Of a stretch of DNA of 64,000 bases, positions 30,843-40,500 are shown piece by piece. The notes under the pieces were generated by a model. The model did not search any database. It was not told where the DNA came from and saw only the letters and a list, made by a program, of their open reading frames with translations. The position numbers and the translations under genes are program-made. Where the stretch lies: the NCBI RefSeq assembly GCF_015244675.1, contig NZ_JABCQO010000005.1, positions 62,001-126,000 on the forward strand. The letters run 5' to 3'. How positions within the stretch are numbered: position 1 is the first letter of the stretch; each line of letters starts with the position of its first letter. Source of the stretch: Gluconobacter cerevisiae (GTDB lineage: Bacteria; Pseudomonadota; Alphaproteobacteria; Acetobacterales; Acetobacteraceae).

Positions 30843-31687
30843 GCAAAAAGCCCTTTGGCATGATGGGTCAGGTGGTCGGCAATAAAGCTCTGCACAAACC
30901 AATAGGAATGGTCATAGGTGGTATGACGACGCAGTTCGAGCGCCTGTTTGCCCTCTTTTGCCGCCGCCTCCAGGGCGTCAGGGCACAGATCCGCCAGATA
31001 CTGGTCCATCAGCCCCTGATCCACGAGGATGGTGGAGGGATGCGTGTGCCCTGACCGTAGAAGCAGCGTGGGATCGCAGCTCTGCCATTTCGCCGGATCA
31101 CCGCCAAAATACGCATCGAATGCCTTCTGGCCCCACGGAACCGTGCTCGGATGGCAGATCGGCGCAAAAGCCGAGACCGTCTTCCAGCGATCAGGATATT
31201 TCAGGGCCTGTATCAGAGCGCCCATGCCGCCCATGGAATGTCCCATGATGCCACGCCGGGTGCCATTCAGCGGATAGAGCCGTTCCGTCAGGGCCGGAAG
31301 CTCCTCCCCGACATAGGTTTCCATGCGGTAGTGGCTGCTCCACGGCGCGGACGTCGCGTCAATATAGAACCCGGCCCCCGATCCCAGATCATAGGCGTCA
31401 TCTTCACCTTTAATTCCTGTATGCCGCGGAGAGGTGTCGGGCGCGACCAGTGCGATGCCATGTTCGGCCGCAAAGCGCAGGGCATTGGCCTTGATAAGGA
31501 AGGTTTCCTGCGTCGCAGTCAGTCCGGCGAGCAGATGAATGACCGGAACCTTCTGCCCTGCCAACGCCTCTTTCGGCAGAAACACGCCGAAAGTTGCGGG
31601 AACGCCGAGCGCCTCTGACTGATGGCGCACGAACCGCAATGAGCCGTCGAAACAGGCGTGGTGGGCCAGAACCTCGATATCCGACAT
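30839..31687 (-). CDS. fghA: S-formylglutathione hydrolase
   Basis: A 282-residue serine esterase of the alpha/beta-hydrolase fold, which cleaves S-formylglutathione to formate and glutathione. The nucleophile elbow is MGHSMGGMGAL (GxSxG). The oxyanion region VIHLLAGLTATQETFLIK and the C-terminal HTTYDHSYWFVQSFIADHL (catalytic His in DHSYWF) are typical. It lies 2 bp after the class III ADH stop and overlaps the RNase T2 gene by 4 bp, so the three form an operon. Function in formaldehyde detoxification is well established for the ADH/FGH pair. Confidence 0.95.
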   Translation of the reverse strand: MSDIEVLAHHACFDGSLRFVRHQSEALGVPATFGVFLPKEALAGQKVPVIHLLAGLTATQETFLIKANALRFAAEHGIALVAPDTSPRHTGIKGEDDAYDLGSGAGFYIDATSAPWSSHYRMETYVGEELPALTERLYPLNGTRRGIMGHSMGGMGALIQALKYPDRWKTVSAFAPICHPSTVPWGQKAFDAYFGGDPAKWQSCDPTLLLRSGHTHPSTILVDQGLMDQYLADLCPDALEAAAKEGKQALELRRHTTYDHSYWFVQSFIADHLTHHAKGLFA

Positions 31688-31689
31688 GC

Positions 31690-32805
31690 TCAGTACTCCA
31701 CGACGGTACGGATGCTTTCGCCGCGGCTCATCATATCAAAGCCCAGATTGATATCCGCCAGCTTCAGCTTGTGCGTAATCAGGGAGTCGATATCGATCCG
31801 GCCCTCCATGTACCAGTCCACGATTTTCGGGACATCGGTCCGGCCGCGCGCACCTCCGAAAGCCGATCCGATCCAGCGTCGTCCCGTCACGAGCTGGAAC
31901 GGCCGTGTGCTGATTTCCTGTCCGGCTCCGGCAACACCAATGACGCAGGATACACCCCAACCGCGATGCGCACTCTCCAGCGCCTGACGCATCAGGGTCG
32001 GATTGCCGACACACTCGAATGTGTAGTCCAAACCGCCTCCCGTCATCTCGATCAGATGTCCGACGAGGTCTCCATTCGGCCCCAATTCCTTCGGATTCAC
32101 GAAATCCGTCATGCCGAATTGGCGCGCAATCGCCTCGCGCTCGGGATTGATGTCGATGCCGATGATCCGGTTCGCCCCGACCATTTTCGCACCCTGAATG
32201 ACATTAAGCCCGATGCCACCGAGTCCGAAAACGCCAACCGTCGCTCCGGCCTCGACCTGAGCCGTGAACAGCACGGCCCCGATACCCGTCGTCACGCCGC
32301 ATCCAATATAACAGACCTTGTCGAATGGCGCGTCAGAACGGATTTTCGCCAGCGCGATTTCCGGCAGCACCGTAAAATTCGCGAAGGTCGAACAGCCCAT
32401 ATAATGATGGATCGGCTGGCCTTTGTAAGAGAAACGGGACGTGCCATCCGGCATCAGCCCCTTACCCTGCGTACTGCGAATGGCCGTGCACAGATTGGTT
32501 TTGCGTGACAGACAGGACGGACATTCCCGACATTCGGGCGTGTAGAGCGGAATGACATGGTCGCCGGGCTTGAGGTGCTTCACCCCGGCGCCGACCTCAC
32601 GAACGATCCCAGCCCCTTCATGGCCGAGAATGGCCGGGAACAGGCCTTCAGGGTCCTGACCGGAGAGTGTGTACTTGTCGGTATGACACAGCCCGGTGGC
32701 CATGATCTCGACCAGAACTTCCCCGTCTCGCGGGCCTTCAAGCTGAACCGTGTCGATTTCCAGCGGCCTGCCGGCCTCAAACGCAATGGCAGCGATCACG
32801 TCCAT
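31690..32805 (-). CDS. S-(hydroxymethyl)glutathione dehydrogenase (class III alcohol dehydrogenase)
   Basis: A 371-residue zinc-dependent dehydrogenase that oxidises the formaldehyde-glutathione adduct. Catalytic zinc region: [14 protein letters not shown] and GHEGAGIV. Structural zinc lobe: [16 protein letters not shown], four Cys. The coenzyme site is [14 protein letters not shown]. The segment [15 protein letters not shown] is class III-specific. A frame to 32880 exists; ATG at 32805 is chosen with GGAGAG about 9 nt upstream. It is first in the operon with fghA and is divergent from a bestrophin-family gene. In acetic acid bacteria it also handles formaldehyde arising from methanol or glycine metabolism. 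Confidence 0.95.
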   Translation of the reverse strand: MDVIAAIAFEAGRPLEIDTVQLEGPRDGEVLVEIMATGLCHTDKYTLSGQDPEGLFPAILGHEGAGIVREVGAGVKHLKPGDHVIPLYTPECRECPSCLSRKTNLCTAIRSTQGKGLMPDGTSRFSYKGQPIHHYMGCSTFANFTVLPEIALAKIRSDAPFDKVCYIGCGVTTGIGAVLFTAQVEAGATVGVFGLGGIGLNVIQGAKMVGANRIIGIDINPEREAIARQFGMTDFVNPKELGPNGDLVGHLIEMTGGGLDYTFECVGNPTLMRQALESAHRGWGVSCVIGVAGAGQEISTRPFQLVTGRRWIGSAFGGARGRTDVPKIVDWYMEGRIDIDSLITHKLKLADINLGFDMMSRGESIRTVVEY

Positions 32806-32988
32806 AACATCACTCTCCTCTGAAACGGTGATAACAGGGTGTCGTATCGGAGGGCATGGCGGCAAGAGGCGCTGCTGCAAAAGAAAGTAAAAAGACAGAC
32901 ACCCTTTGCTGTTGGCCGGGAACAGAGTTCGCCGCTACGCTAGTCTGGGACTTGTCTGCGTATACCGCCCATCCGAGGAGACAGCCGT

Positions 32989-33864
32989 TTGATCGTCAAC
33001 CGTCCACATGGACTGGCAATCCTTTTCCGGGAATCCCTGCCCCCGCTGTTCATCCTGACATTATGGGATTTCGTGGTCGTCATCCTGTTCCAGATCTATC
33101 ATCAGAACTGGATGGAACAGCCCTCTCTGCCGATTTCCCTGATGGGAACGGCGCTGGCCATCTTCCTGAGCATGCGCAACAACGCAGCTTATAACCGCTG
33201 GTGGGAAGGGCGTACCCTTTGGGGGGCCATCACCAACAACTGCCGGTCTTTCGGACGTGAAGCCGCAACCCTTCTGGGTGGACGCCCGGATCTGGCCCGC
33301 GCCATGGCCGCGTATCCGCATGTCCTGCGCGCCGCCCTCAGAGGCGACCCACCCAATGAAGACGCCAAAAGACTCCTGACGCCTGACATGTACGAAAAGG
33401 TCTTTTCCTGCTCGAACACCGCTAACATGCTGCTCTACCAGATCGGTCTCGGCGTACGGGAAGAGGTCGAACTCAAGGGAATTGACGGCGCCGTTCACGG
33501 TACGGTGGACCGTATCCTGTCAGATATCGCAAACGCACAGGGCGGCCTTGAGCGTATCAAGAACACTCCACTTCCTGTTCAGTATTCGATGCTGCCAGAA
33601 CTCGCGACACATCTGTTCTGCATCATTCTCCCGCTCTCGGCCGTGCAGACCCTTGGCTGGATCACGCCGCTGGGGTCAAGCATCATCGGCATGCTGTTCC
33701 AGATGCTCGACCGAAGCGGTCGTGACCTTCAGGAGCCGTTTACGAAGAGTCTCCACGCGCTTCCCATGTTGACTATGGCCCGCACGATCGAGCGCGATCT
33801 GCTCCAGCCGATCGGCGATACGCCCCTTCCGGCCATTCAGGCCAGCAATGGTGTACAGCCCTGA
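32989..33864 (+). CDS. Bestrophin-family (YneE/UPF0187) membrane protein
   Basis: A 291-residue membrane protein of the bestrophin family, which forms pentameric anion or cation channels. Hydrophobic stretches surround ILTLWDFVVVILFQIY, SLMGTALAIFLSMRNN (typical LxxFRNNxxYxRWWEGR pore region, here MRNNAAYNRWWEGR) and a later LFCIILPLSAVQTLGWITPLGSSIIGMLF. The start is TTG at 32989 with GAGGAG about 9 nt upstream, inside the 183-bp divergent gap from the formaldehyde operon. Bacterial homologues studied are mainly cation channels; the ion here is unknown. Confidence 0.88.
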   Translation: MIVNRPHGLAILFRESLPPLFILTLWDFVVVILFQIYHQNWMEQPSLPISLMGTALAIFLSMRNNAAYNRWWEGRTLWGAITNNCRSFGREAATLLGGRPDLARAMAAYPHVLRAALRGDPPNEDAKRLLTPDMYEKVFSCSNTANMLLYQIGLGVREEVELKGIDGAVHGTVDRILSDIANAQGGLERIKNTPLPVQYSMLPELATHLFCIILPLSAVQTLGWITPLGSSIIGMLFQMLDRSGRDLQEPFTKSLHALPMLTMARTIERDLLQPIGDTPLPAIQASNGVQP

Positions 33865-33952
33865 CGCATCGTTAAAAAAGTCCCACCGCAAAAAGAATAC
33901 CTCTTGCGATCAGACAAGACAGCAAGGGGTTTTTCTGCTATGAACCGGGCCT

Positions 33953-34540
33953 ATGAACACGTTCAAAAGCCCCCAGAAGGGCGGCATGACAGATGAAATG
34001 GCTCGTGTCGCAGCCAACAACACGGCCCGTCAGACCGATCCCGAGCACGATGCGGATCCTTTCCACGAAGGTGACTCCATTGTCTACGCCGCTCATGGCG
34101 TTGGCCGCGTGGAAAAGATCGGCATGGTCGATGTCGCCGACACCGTGATCGAGATGATCCAGATCTCCTTCCCCGGCAACCAGATGATGCTGCGGATCCC
34201 GCTGGCCAAAGCTCGCAAGGCCGGCCTGCGCAAGATCGTCACACGCGATATCGTCGACAAGGCGATGACCGTCATCAAAGGCAAGCCGCATGTCAGCAAA
34301 GGCATGTGGGCACGGCGCGCGGTGGCTTATCAGGAAAAGATCAACTCCGGGGACCTGATCCAGATTGCCGAAGTGCTGCGCGATCTGCGCCGCAATGTTG
34401 ACAGCCTGGATGGCAGCTTCTCGGAGCGCAAGCTGTTTGAAGCCGCGCAGGAACGCTTCGTGGCCGAGGTCGCGGTGCTGGAAAACGTCGATCCTGCACA
34501 GGTTCTCGAAAACCTGACCAAGACGATGAAAGCCGCCTGA
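33953..34540 (+). CDS. CarD family transcriptional regulator
   Basis: A 195-residue RNA-polymerase-binding factor. The N-terminal Tudor-like RNAP-interaction domain is DSIVYAAHGVGRVEKIGM ... NQMMLRIPLAKARKAGLRKIV, followed by the helical C-terminal domain KGMWARRAVAYQEKINSGDLIQIAEVLRDL and the ending ENLTKTMKAA. CarD proteins stabilise open complexes and act globally, for example at rRNA promoters. In alphaproteobacteria they are common housekeeping or stress factors. Start at 33953 (MNTFKSPQKG) or 33986 (MTDEMARV, with AGAAGG upstream); the second has the better ribosome site. Monocistronic appearance. Confidence 0.92.
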   Translation: MNTFKSPQKGGMTDEMARVAANNTARQTDPEHDADPFHEGDSIVYAAHGVGRVEKIGMVDVADTVIEMIQISFPGNQMMLRIPLAKARKAGLRKIVTRDIVDKAMTVIKGKPHVSKGMWARRAVAYQEKINSGDLIQIAEVLRDLRRNVDSLDGSFSERKLFEAAQERFVAEVAVLENVDPAQVLENLTKTMKAA

Positions 34541-34713
34541 CAAACGGTCTGGAGCACGGTTTGAAAAACCTGCATGTCTCCAATATGGATCAGGATGTGG
34601 TTTTCTTCGCATCCCGGACGGGGTTTCTCGCGTTGGCGACACGAGCAACCTTTTCCGTGATGTGTTTTCAGTCACGGTTTCACACCTGCATTCCAAAGGA
34701 GAGGTGAGGCCCC

Positions 34714-35514
34714 ATGCCTGCCCCTTACAAAGACCGTTTTGCCGGCAAGAAAGTCCTCGTCACCGGGGCATCCCAGGGAATTGGCGAGGCCACCGCGCTT
34801 CGCTTTGCCGAAGAAGGCGCGCAGGTCGCTCTCAACGGCCGCAAGGAAGACAAGCTGATCGCTGTGCGCGAAAAGCTGCCTAAGGTCTCTGGTGGAGAGC
34901 ACGCACTCGCCACGGGTGACATTTCCAAGGAAGACGACGTCAAACGTCTGGTTGCTGACAGCATCAAGGCCATGGGCGGTCTGGACATTCTGGTGTGCAA
35001 TGCGGGCTATCAGATTCCGTCTCCATCAGAAGACATCAAACTCGAAGATTTCGAAGGTGTGATGGCGGTCAACGTCACGGGCGTGATGCTGCCCTGCCGG
35101 GAAGTCCTGCGCTACTGGCTGGAAAACGGTATCAAGGGCGCGATTATCGTGAACTCCTCCGTTCACCAGACCATCCCCAAACCGCATTATCTTGGCTACT
35201 CCGCTTCCAAGGGCGCAGTTGGCAATATCGTTCGAACGCTGGCGCTGGAATATGCCGGTCGCGGCATCCGGGTGAATGCTGTGGCACCGGGCGCCATTGT
35301 GACGCCAATCAACATGTCCTGGGTCGACGATCCTGAGCAGTACAAAGCCGTTTCGAGCCATATCCCGATGAAGCGCCCTGGTGAAAGCCGCGAAATCGCG
35401 GACGCCGTCACCTTTCTTGCCGCTGAGGACAGCACCTACATTACGGGTCAGACCCTGTATGTCGATGGCGGTCTGACCCTCTACGGCGACTTTGAAAAGA
35501 ACTGGTCCTCATAA
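34714..35514 (+). CDS. Glucose 1-dehydrogenase-like SDR oxidoreductase
   Basis: A 266-residue classical short-chain dehydrogenase. TGASQGIGEATA forms the cofactor loop, followed by ALNGRKEDKL, where Arg may bind the NADP phosphate. Other parts: CNAGYQIPSPS, IIVNSSVHQTIPKP (catalytic Ser), YSASKGAVGN (Tyr/Lys), VDGGLTLYG near the C-terminus. It resembles NAD(P)-dependent glucose or gluconate dehydrogenases of soluble type found in acetic acid bacteria. The precise substrate cannot be read. AAAGGAGAGG stands about 7 nt before the ATG. A receiver-domain gene follows after 5 bp. Confidence 0.82.
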   Translation: MPAPYKDRFAGKKVLVTGASQGIGEATALRFAEEGAQVALNGRKEDKLIAVREKLPKVSGGEHALATGDISKEDDVKRLVADSIKAMGGLDILVCNAGYQIPSPSEDIKLEDFEGVMAVNVTGVMLPCREVLRYWLENGIKGAIIVNSSVHQTIPKPHYLGYSASKGAVGNIVRTLALEYAGRGIRVNAVAPGAIVTPINMSWVDDPEQYKAVSSHIPMKRPGESREIADAVTFLAAEDSTYITGQTLYVDGGLTLYGDFEKNWSS

Positions 35515-35519
35515 TCCAG

Positions 35520-35900
35520 ATGCCCCCATCCCTGACCGTTCTGCTGATCGAAGATGATTTCCTCATTCGGACCTGTCTGGCGGAATTCCTGCTGGACAAC
35601 GGCCTGACAGTCAGGGAAGCGGATCACTGCGCCGAGGCCCGCGCCATCATTGCGGCAGAGCCGAAGCTCGATGCCCTTGTGGCCGACATGACCCTTCCCG
35701 ACGGGGATGGCATGACGCTTATCCATCCGGCCCGTGAACGCTGGCCGGACCTTCCGGTCATCTATATCAGCGGTCACGGCGACATGCGTCGGAACGAGAC
35801 CTCCGGCGATCCGGCACGGGATCGTTTCATCTCGAAGCCTTATACGTTAGCAAGCATTCTAGAGGCTCTCGTGGATATGACATCAGTGGCCTCGGATTAG
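35520..35900 (+). CDS. Single-domain response regulator (CheY-like receiver)
   Basis: A 126-residue receiver domain without output domain. Acidic pocket LLIEDDFLIR (about 8-17), phospho-acceptor Asp in LVADMTLPDGDGM (about 55-67), Ser in YISGHG and Lys in RFISKPYT (switch residues), all conserved. It is close to the stand-alone receivers that work in phosphorelays or bind a partner protein. No histidine kinase or phosphotransferase lies in this window. It lies between the SDR gene (5-bp gap) and the TPR-glycosyltransferase gene (9-bp gap). The start lacks a clear ribosome-binding site; translational coupling to the SDR is possible. Confidence 0.88.
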   Translation: MPPSLTVLLIEDDFLIRTCLAEFLLDNGLTVREADHCAEARAIIAAEPKLDALVADMTLPDGDGMTLIHPARERWPDLPVIYISGHGDMRRNETSGDPARDRFISKPYTLASILEALVDMTSVASD

Positions 35901-35909
35901 GAGATCCGT

Positions 35910-37553
35910 ATGTCCGACAGTCTGGACAGACCCGCCCTCGACAATCCGGCCCCGATGATCGAGGAGAGTCAGTCCAGCCCGTCAGACCGCCTGATCAAAG
36001 CCCAAGAGGCCATGACCCGCGGCGCGCCCGAAGAAGCTTTGGCTATCGCGTATCTTCCCTCCGATGGCGCAGCCGAAATTCCGGCACTGCATTATGTACG
36101 GGCACGGGCACAGTTCCATCTGCGCCGTTATCAGGACTGTGCGGTAGAGCTTGAACAGGCCAGCGCCAACGCGGGGCCTCACGCCATCTCCCTTCTGATG
36201 GACGAAGCCGTTGCCATGCGACGGAGAGACGACCTCCTTCCGCTTCTGAAAATCTGCCGTAAACGGAAACCAGACGACTTCCGCCTGATGAACGCCGGAG
36301 CCGCCGTCCTGATCCAGCTTGCGCGGTTCGATGAGGCTGAACTTCTCCTGCGGCTGAGCCTGCAAAGATGCCCCAATGATCCCGGTGCTCTCAATCTTCT
36401 TGCTTTACTCCTGACGGAAACCGGCCGATTCGACAGCGCGCTTTCGGTCATGGCCCGTCTGCGGGACGCGGACCCGGAGGACTGGGAGCCGCTCTGCAAC
36501 ATGGCCTGCATCCTCAGCAGCATGGGTCGAATGGAGGAAGCAGCCAATCTTTATCGGGAAGCGGTCCCGATGGCGCCCCAGGATCCACGCCTGCGTCTGA
36601 ACCATTCCATCACCATGCTCAAAAGCGGACGCATGGCACAAGGCTGGATCGAGCATGAATGGCGCTTTGGCCTTCCCGGCCATACCAGCATACCGCTGGA
36701 TCGCCTGCTGCCCAACATTTCTCCGTCGCTGGACCTGAGGGGCAAGCGCGTTCTCATCACGCAGGAAGAGGGCTTAGGCGATACGCTCATGTATCTGCGC
36801 TACATCCCGCCCCTCGCCCGCACGGGCGCCATTATCCATATCTGGGGCACGGAAACGCTCGCTGCGATCTGCGAGCGTGTGGCTGGGGTCTCGGAAGTGC
36901 AGTTCGGGGGTGAGACGCCCGAGTATGACTATCACTGTCCGTTCATCAGCCTGCCCCGTGCCTTTTCGGGAACGCCGGACGCCATGGGCGCGCCCGTCCC
37001 GTATCTCAGTGCCGATCGGCAGAAAGCCGAGGCGTGGCGTCAGCGGTTTCAGGACGATCACAAGCTGAGAGTTGGACTGGTCTGGGCTGGTGCGGCACGG
37101 CCCGAAGATACGGCGGCGCTTATGGTGGATCGCCAGCGCTCAATGCCGCTCTCGGAGCTTGCGCCTTTGGCAGGGATTGAAGGTGTGAGCTTCTATTCCC
37201 TTCAGAAAGATACCCCTGCCGAACAGATCCCGGATTTTCCGGGGTCGCTGGTGAATGTCATGCCCGAATGTCACACGATGGATGACACGGCGGCCCTGAT
37301 GGTGAACCTCGACATCATCGTCTCGGTTGATACCTCAGCCGTTCATCTGGCGGGGGGTTTGGGCAAACCCGTCATTATGATGGACCGCATCAACAACTGC
37401 TGGCGCTGGCTGCACGGGCGAGACGATACCCCCTGGTATCCGCAGATGCGGATCGTCCGCCAGACCCGCTTTCAGGACTGGTCGGACGTTGTAGAGCGGG
37501 TCAAACGGCTTCTTGAAGACGCCGTTTCTACCCGGAAACCCGGACCTCAGTAG
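35910..37553 (+). CDS. TPR-containing glycosyltransferase-like protein
   Basis: A 547-residue protein. Residues about 25-255 are TPR helices (EEALAIAYLPSDGAAEI, LNLLALLLTETGRFDSALSV, CNMACILSSMGRMEEAANLY). Residues about 265-540 form a GT-B-like half resembling the GT9/ADP-heptose family: KRVLITQEEGLGDTLMYLRYIP, VGLVWAGAARPEDTAA and the late LDIIVSVDTSAVHLAGGLGKPV. Similar TPR-GT fusions modify flagellin, O-antigen or surface proteins. Strong AGGAGAT upstream. It converges with tamB and overlaps its end by 7 bp. No flagellar or glycan operon is adjacent. Acceptor unknown. Confidence 0.85.
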   Translation: MSDSLDRPALDNPAPMIEESQSSPSDRLIKAQEAMTRGAPEEALAIAYLPSDGAAEIPALHYVRARAQFHLRRYQDCAVELEQASANAGPHAISLLMDEAVAMRRRDDLLPLLKICRKRKPDDFRLMNAGAAVLIQLARFDEAELLLRLSLQRCPNDPGALNLLALLLTETGRFDSALSVMARLRDADPEDWEPLCNMACILSSMGRMEEAANLYREAVPMAPQDPRLRLNHSITMLKSGRMAQGWIEHEWRFGLPGHTSIPLDRLLPNISPSLDLRGKRVLITQEEGLGDTLMYLRYIPPLARTGAIIHIWGTETLAAICERVAGVSEVQFGGETPEYDYHCPFISLPRAFSGTPDAMGAPVPYLSADRQKAEAWRQRFQDDHKLRVGLVWAGAARPEDTAALMVDRQRSMPLSELAPLAGIEGVSFYSLQKDTPAEQIPDFPGSLVNVMPECHTMDDTAALMVNLDIIVSVDTSAVHLAGGLGKPVIMMDRINNCWRWLHGRDDTPWYPQMRIVRQTRFQDWSDVVERVKRLLEDAVSTRKPGPQ

Positions 37554-40500
37554 CTGTAGCCGTAGGACAGGCCGATGCTCGACCCGGGATCGTTCTCCGG
37601 CGTCGTGAATCCCGTGACCTGACCACCCGTTCCAACCGTCGTGTTGAATTTCAGCCGTTTCGTCAGGTCGATCTGTACCTGAGCCTGCGTGCCCGAACCG
37701 GATGTCGCCTGCTTGGCGCCGACATAGACTCCCTTCATCACGTATTTTCCGGCCTCGACACTGGTGCCCCCGTTATCGACACCGCTGCCGCCACCAACAG
37801 CCAGACGATCCAGTCCCAGCAGGTTCTGAACCTTGGCCAGCGGGTCGAAAGCCGAGCCGCCCGCAAGCTGAACCACCGCCGCGCCCAGTTCCGCAAGCTG
37901 CGTGGTGGAGAGCGAATGAGTGTCCGTTCCGAACAGCAGAATGGACAGAACCTGATCGCGCGGCAGACTAGGCGAAGAAACAAAATCCAGTTTCGGCGCG
38001 CTGGCATACCCTGTGACCAGAAGGCTTGCGAGCGTGCCGCTGGCATTGCGGTCTGCCCGGAAATTCAGCGTCGGATCAAGCTTGTGGTTCACGCCCGAGC
38101 CGTTGAACGCCACACGACCGTTCGTGAAATTAAGGTTGATGCCGCCCAGATTGAAATTGCCGCGCTTGAGATCAAAACCACCATTGATCAGAGGTTCCGC
38201 ACTTGTGCCACGCACCCGCAGACGCCCCTGCATTTCGGCGAACACGCCATGTCCGCGTACGAAGAACTCACCGGGCGAAATCACGTCCACGCCCAGTCCG
38301 ATGATCAGGCTCGATCCCGTCCCGGACGCTGGCTTCTGCCCCGGACGGATCACGTCAAGCTGCGGCACGGAGGCGGGCATGGAATTCGGAATATTGACGG
38401 TCGCGTTGGGAATATTGACCTTCCCGTCCACATCAAGCCGCGTCGTGGCCTGACCATGGATGTGCAGATCGGTATTGATCGTCGCGGTCAGCAACTCGCT
38501 GGATACAGGACGGGCCTTGTCGGAGGTAATGTGAAGATCGACGGGCAGATCGGGCCGGAAAGCACCGACAGTGCCGTCCAGCGTGATCGTTCCGGGGCCT
38601 GCATGGGCGATGATGTGATTGACGTTGATCGTATCACCGGCAGCAACGAGTGCCCCGTTGATCCGGCTGAGATGCACGCCTTGCGCGTAGTTGTCGAACG
38701 AGGCGTTCTCCAGCGCAATTTGACCTGACGCCCGGGGCTGCGAGGCTGTCCCCGCAACATTGAGGTTAATGCCGATTTTTCCAGCCGCAGCCATACCGTT
38801 CGCGCCCAGAACAGCATTTCCGACCGACAGATCGACATGCCCTGTGGTGGCAAGGGCGATCGCGCCCGTTTTGGAGAGCGGTGCGGTTCCGCGGACCGCC
38901 AGCGCGACGGACGGGCCTGCGCCAAACGTTGCATCCACCTTTGCGGACTGTCCCGCAAGCCCAATATTCGCCAGAATCTGCGCCGCTGGAAGAGATGCCG
39001 CCGGACCGGTCTTCATTCGCAGATCACGGCCATTCAGCAAGACCGTTCCGGTTGGTGCGTTCAGCGTACCGCCGAGTTTTGCGTTCAGAGAGATCGTACC
39101 CGTTGCCGACAGATCCGGCGCAAAAGGTTTTGCGATGGCAGGCGTGATGTGATCCAGACGCGCTGTGAGCGCGAGTGCGGGTTTGAGTGTTCCCGCAATA
39201 TCGACCGTGGCAGGTGCCACACCCTGCGGCGCGAGGGTCGCCACCAGATGATCCACGCCCATCCTGTCCCCGAACGACACGACCGCGGGGCGGCTCAGAC
39301 GCAGGCTCTCCCCCTTGACCAGAGCCGTCAGTTGCCCAAGGTGCACGGTCTTTTCAGGGACATTCAGAACAAGTGCGGTATCGATATTGGCCGGGGCGTC
39401 CATGACGTTCTGGAAGGCCGCGTTCAGCGCGATCGCCATCGCGGTCTGGGGTCCCTTGATCGTGGCGTGCGCCCTGCCCGTCATAGCCTGATAGCGCAGT
39501 CCAGCGAGATACAGCACCAAGGACGGTTCGGGGGCGTCGATCGGGTTTGCGATGGTCCCGCTGACCTTAAGAGACTGGACGGCGGCATCCGCCATCGCCA
39601 GCATTCCGTCCAGCCCGACCTTCACGACAGGCGGCGCGCCTTCTGTCTCCGTCGTGTGTAGTCCCAGCGTCAGATGACCGGAAATCGCCTGTCCGATCAG
39701 ACGGCGGAAATCGCCCAGATTGCGGATCGAGACATCCAGATCCCCGAGCGGCACCTTCGCCCCTTTGGGGAGACGGAGTTTGCCTTTGCCGCTCAGGCTG
39801 TTCCAGTCCAGCGTGTTGAGATCCAGATGATAGGCCCCTGCGTCGTCCTGCTGAAACGCGGTATCCAGCACCAGCGGCGCATGATCCAGCGTCCCCTTGG
39901 CCGTCAGCACGCCTGCCGGATGAGACGGCAGATGCTGGACGTCGGCATGGAGCGCCACGGGACCTTTCGCCACGTCTTTCGTGCCGAACTCTCCGCTCAG
40001 ATCAGCTTTGACCGTCAGATCGTCGGTCGGGCCATCGGCGGTCGCTGTCAGTGTCGTATTGCCAAGGATGGCCGGGCTGGCCTTTGCAAGATCCGGAAGC
40101 TGGACGGAGGCCTTCGTCTGCATCCGGTTGCCATGCGCCATGTCGATCACGGACGACGCCAGCATGTGCAGAACCGCACCATCCAGCGCAAAGCTCTTCA
40201 GCGTCAGAATGTTTTCCGGAGATTTCGCCAGATCAAGCGAGAATGTGCCTCTTCTGCCGATCAGGTTCAGGGCCTGCGGCTGGCCGCCAGTGATCGCAAG
40301 CGTTCCTGTGCTTTTCAGCGTCAGGTCATCCTGTTTCGTCACCGGCATGGCAAAATCGGCATGCAGTCCGGCTGTGCCGCTCAGATCCGTGCTGCCCATT
40401 GCCGCCAGCGGGTGCAGATCCGGCAAAGCAAGGTCGAACTGAGCTTTCGGGGCAGGCTTTAGATCCGCCGTTGCGGCGGCGTGCAGAAGGGGATGATCCA

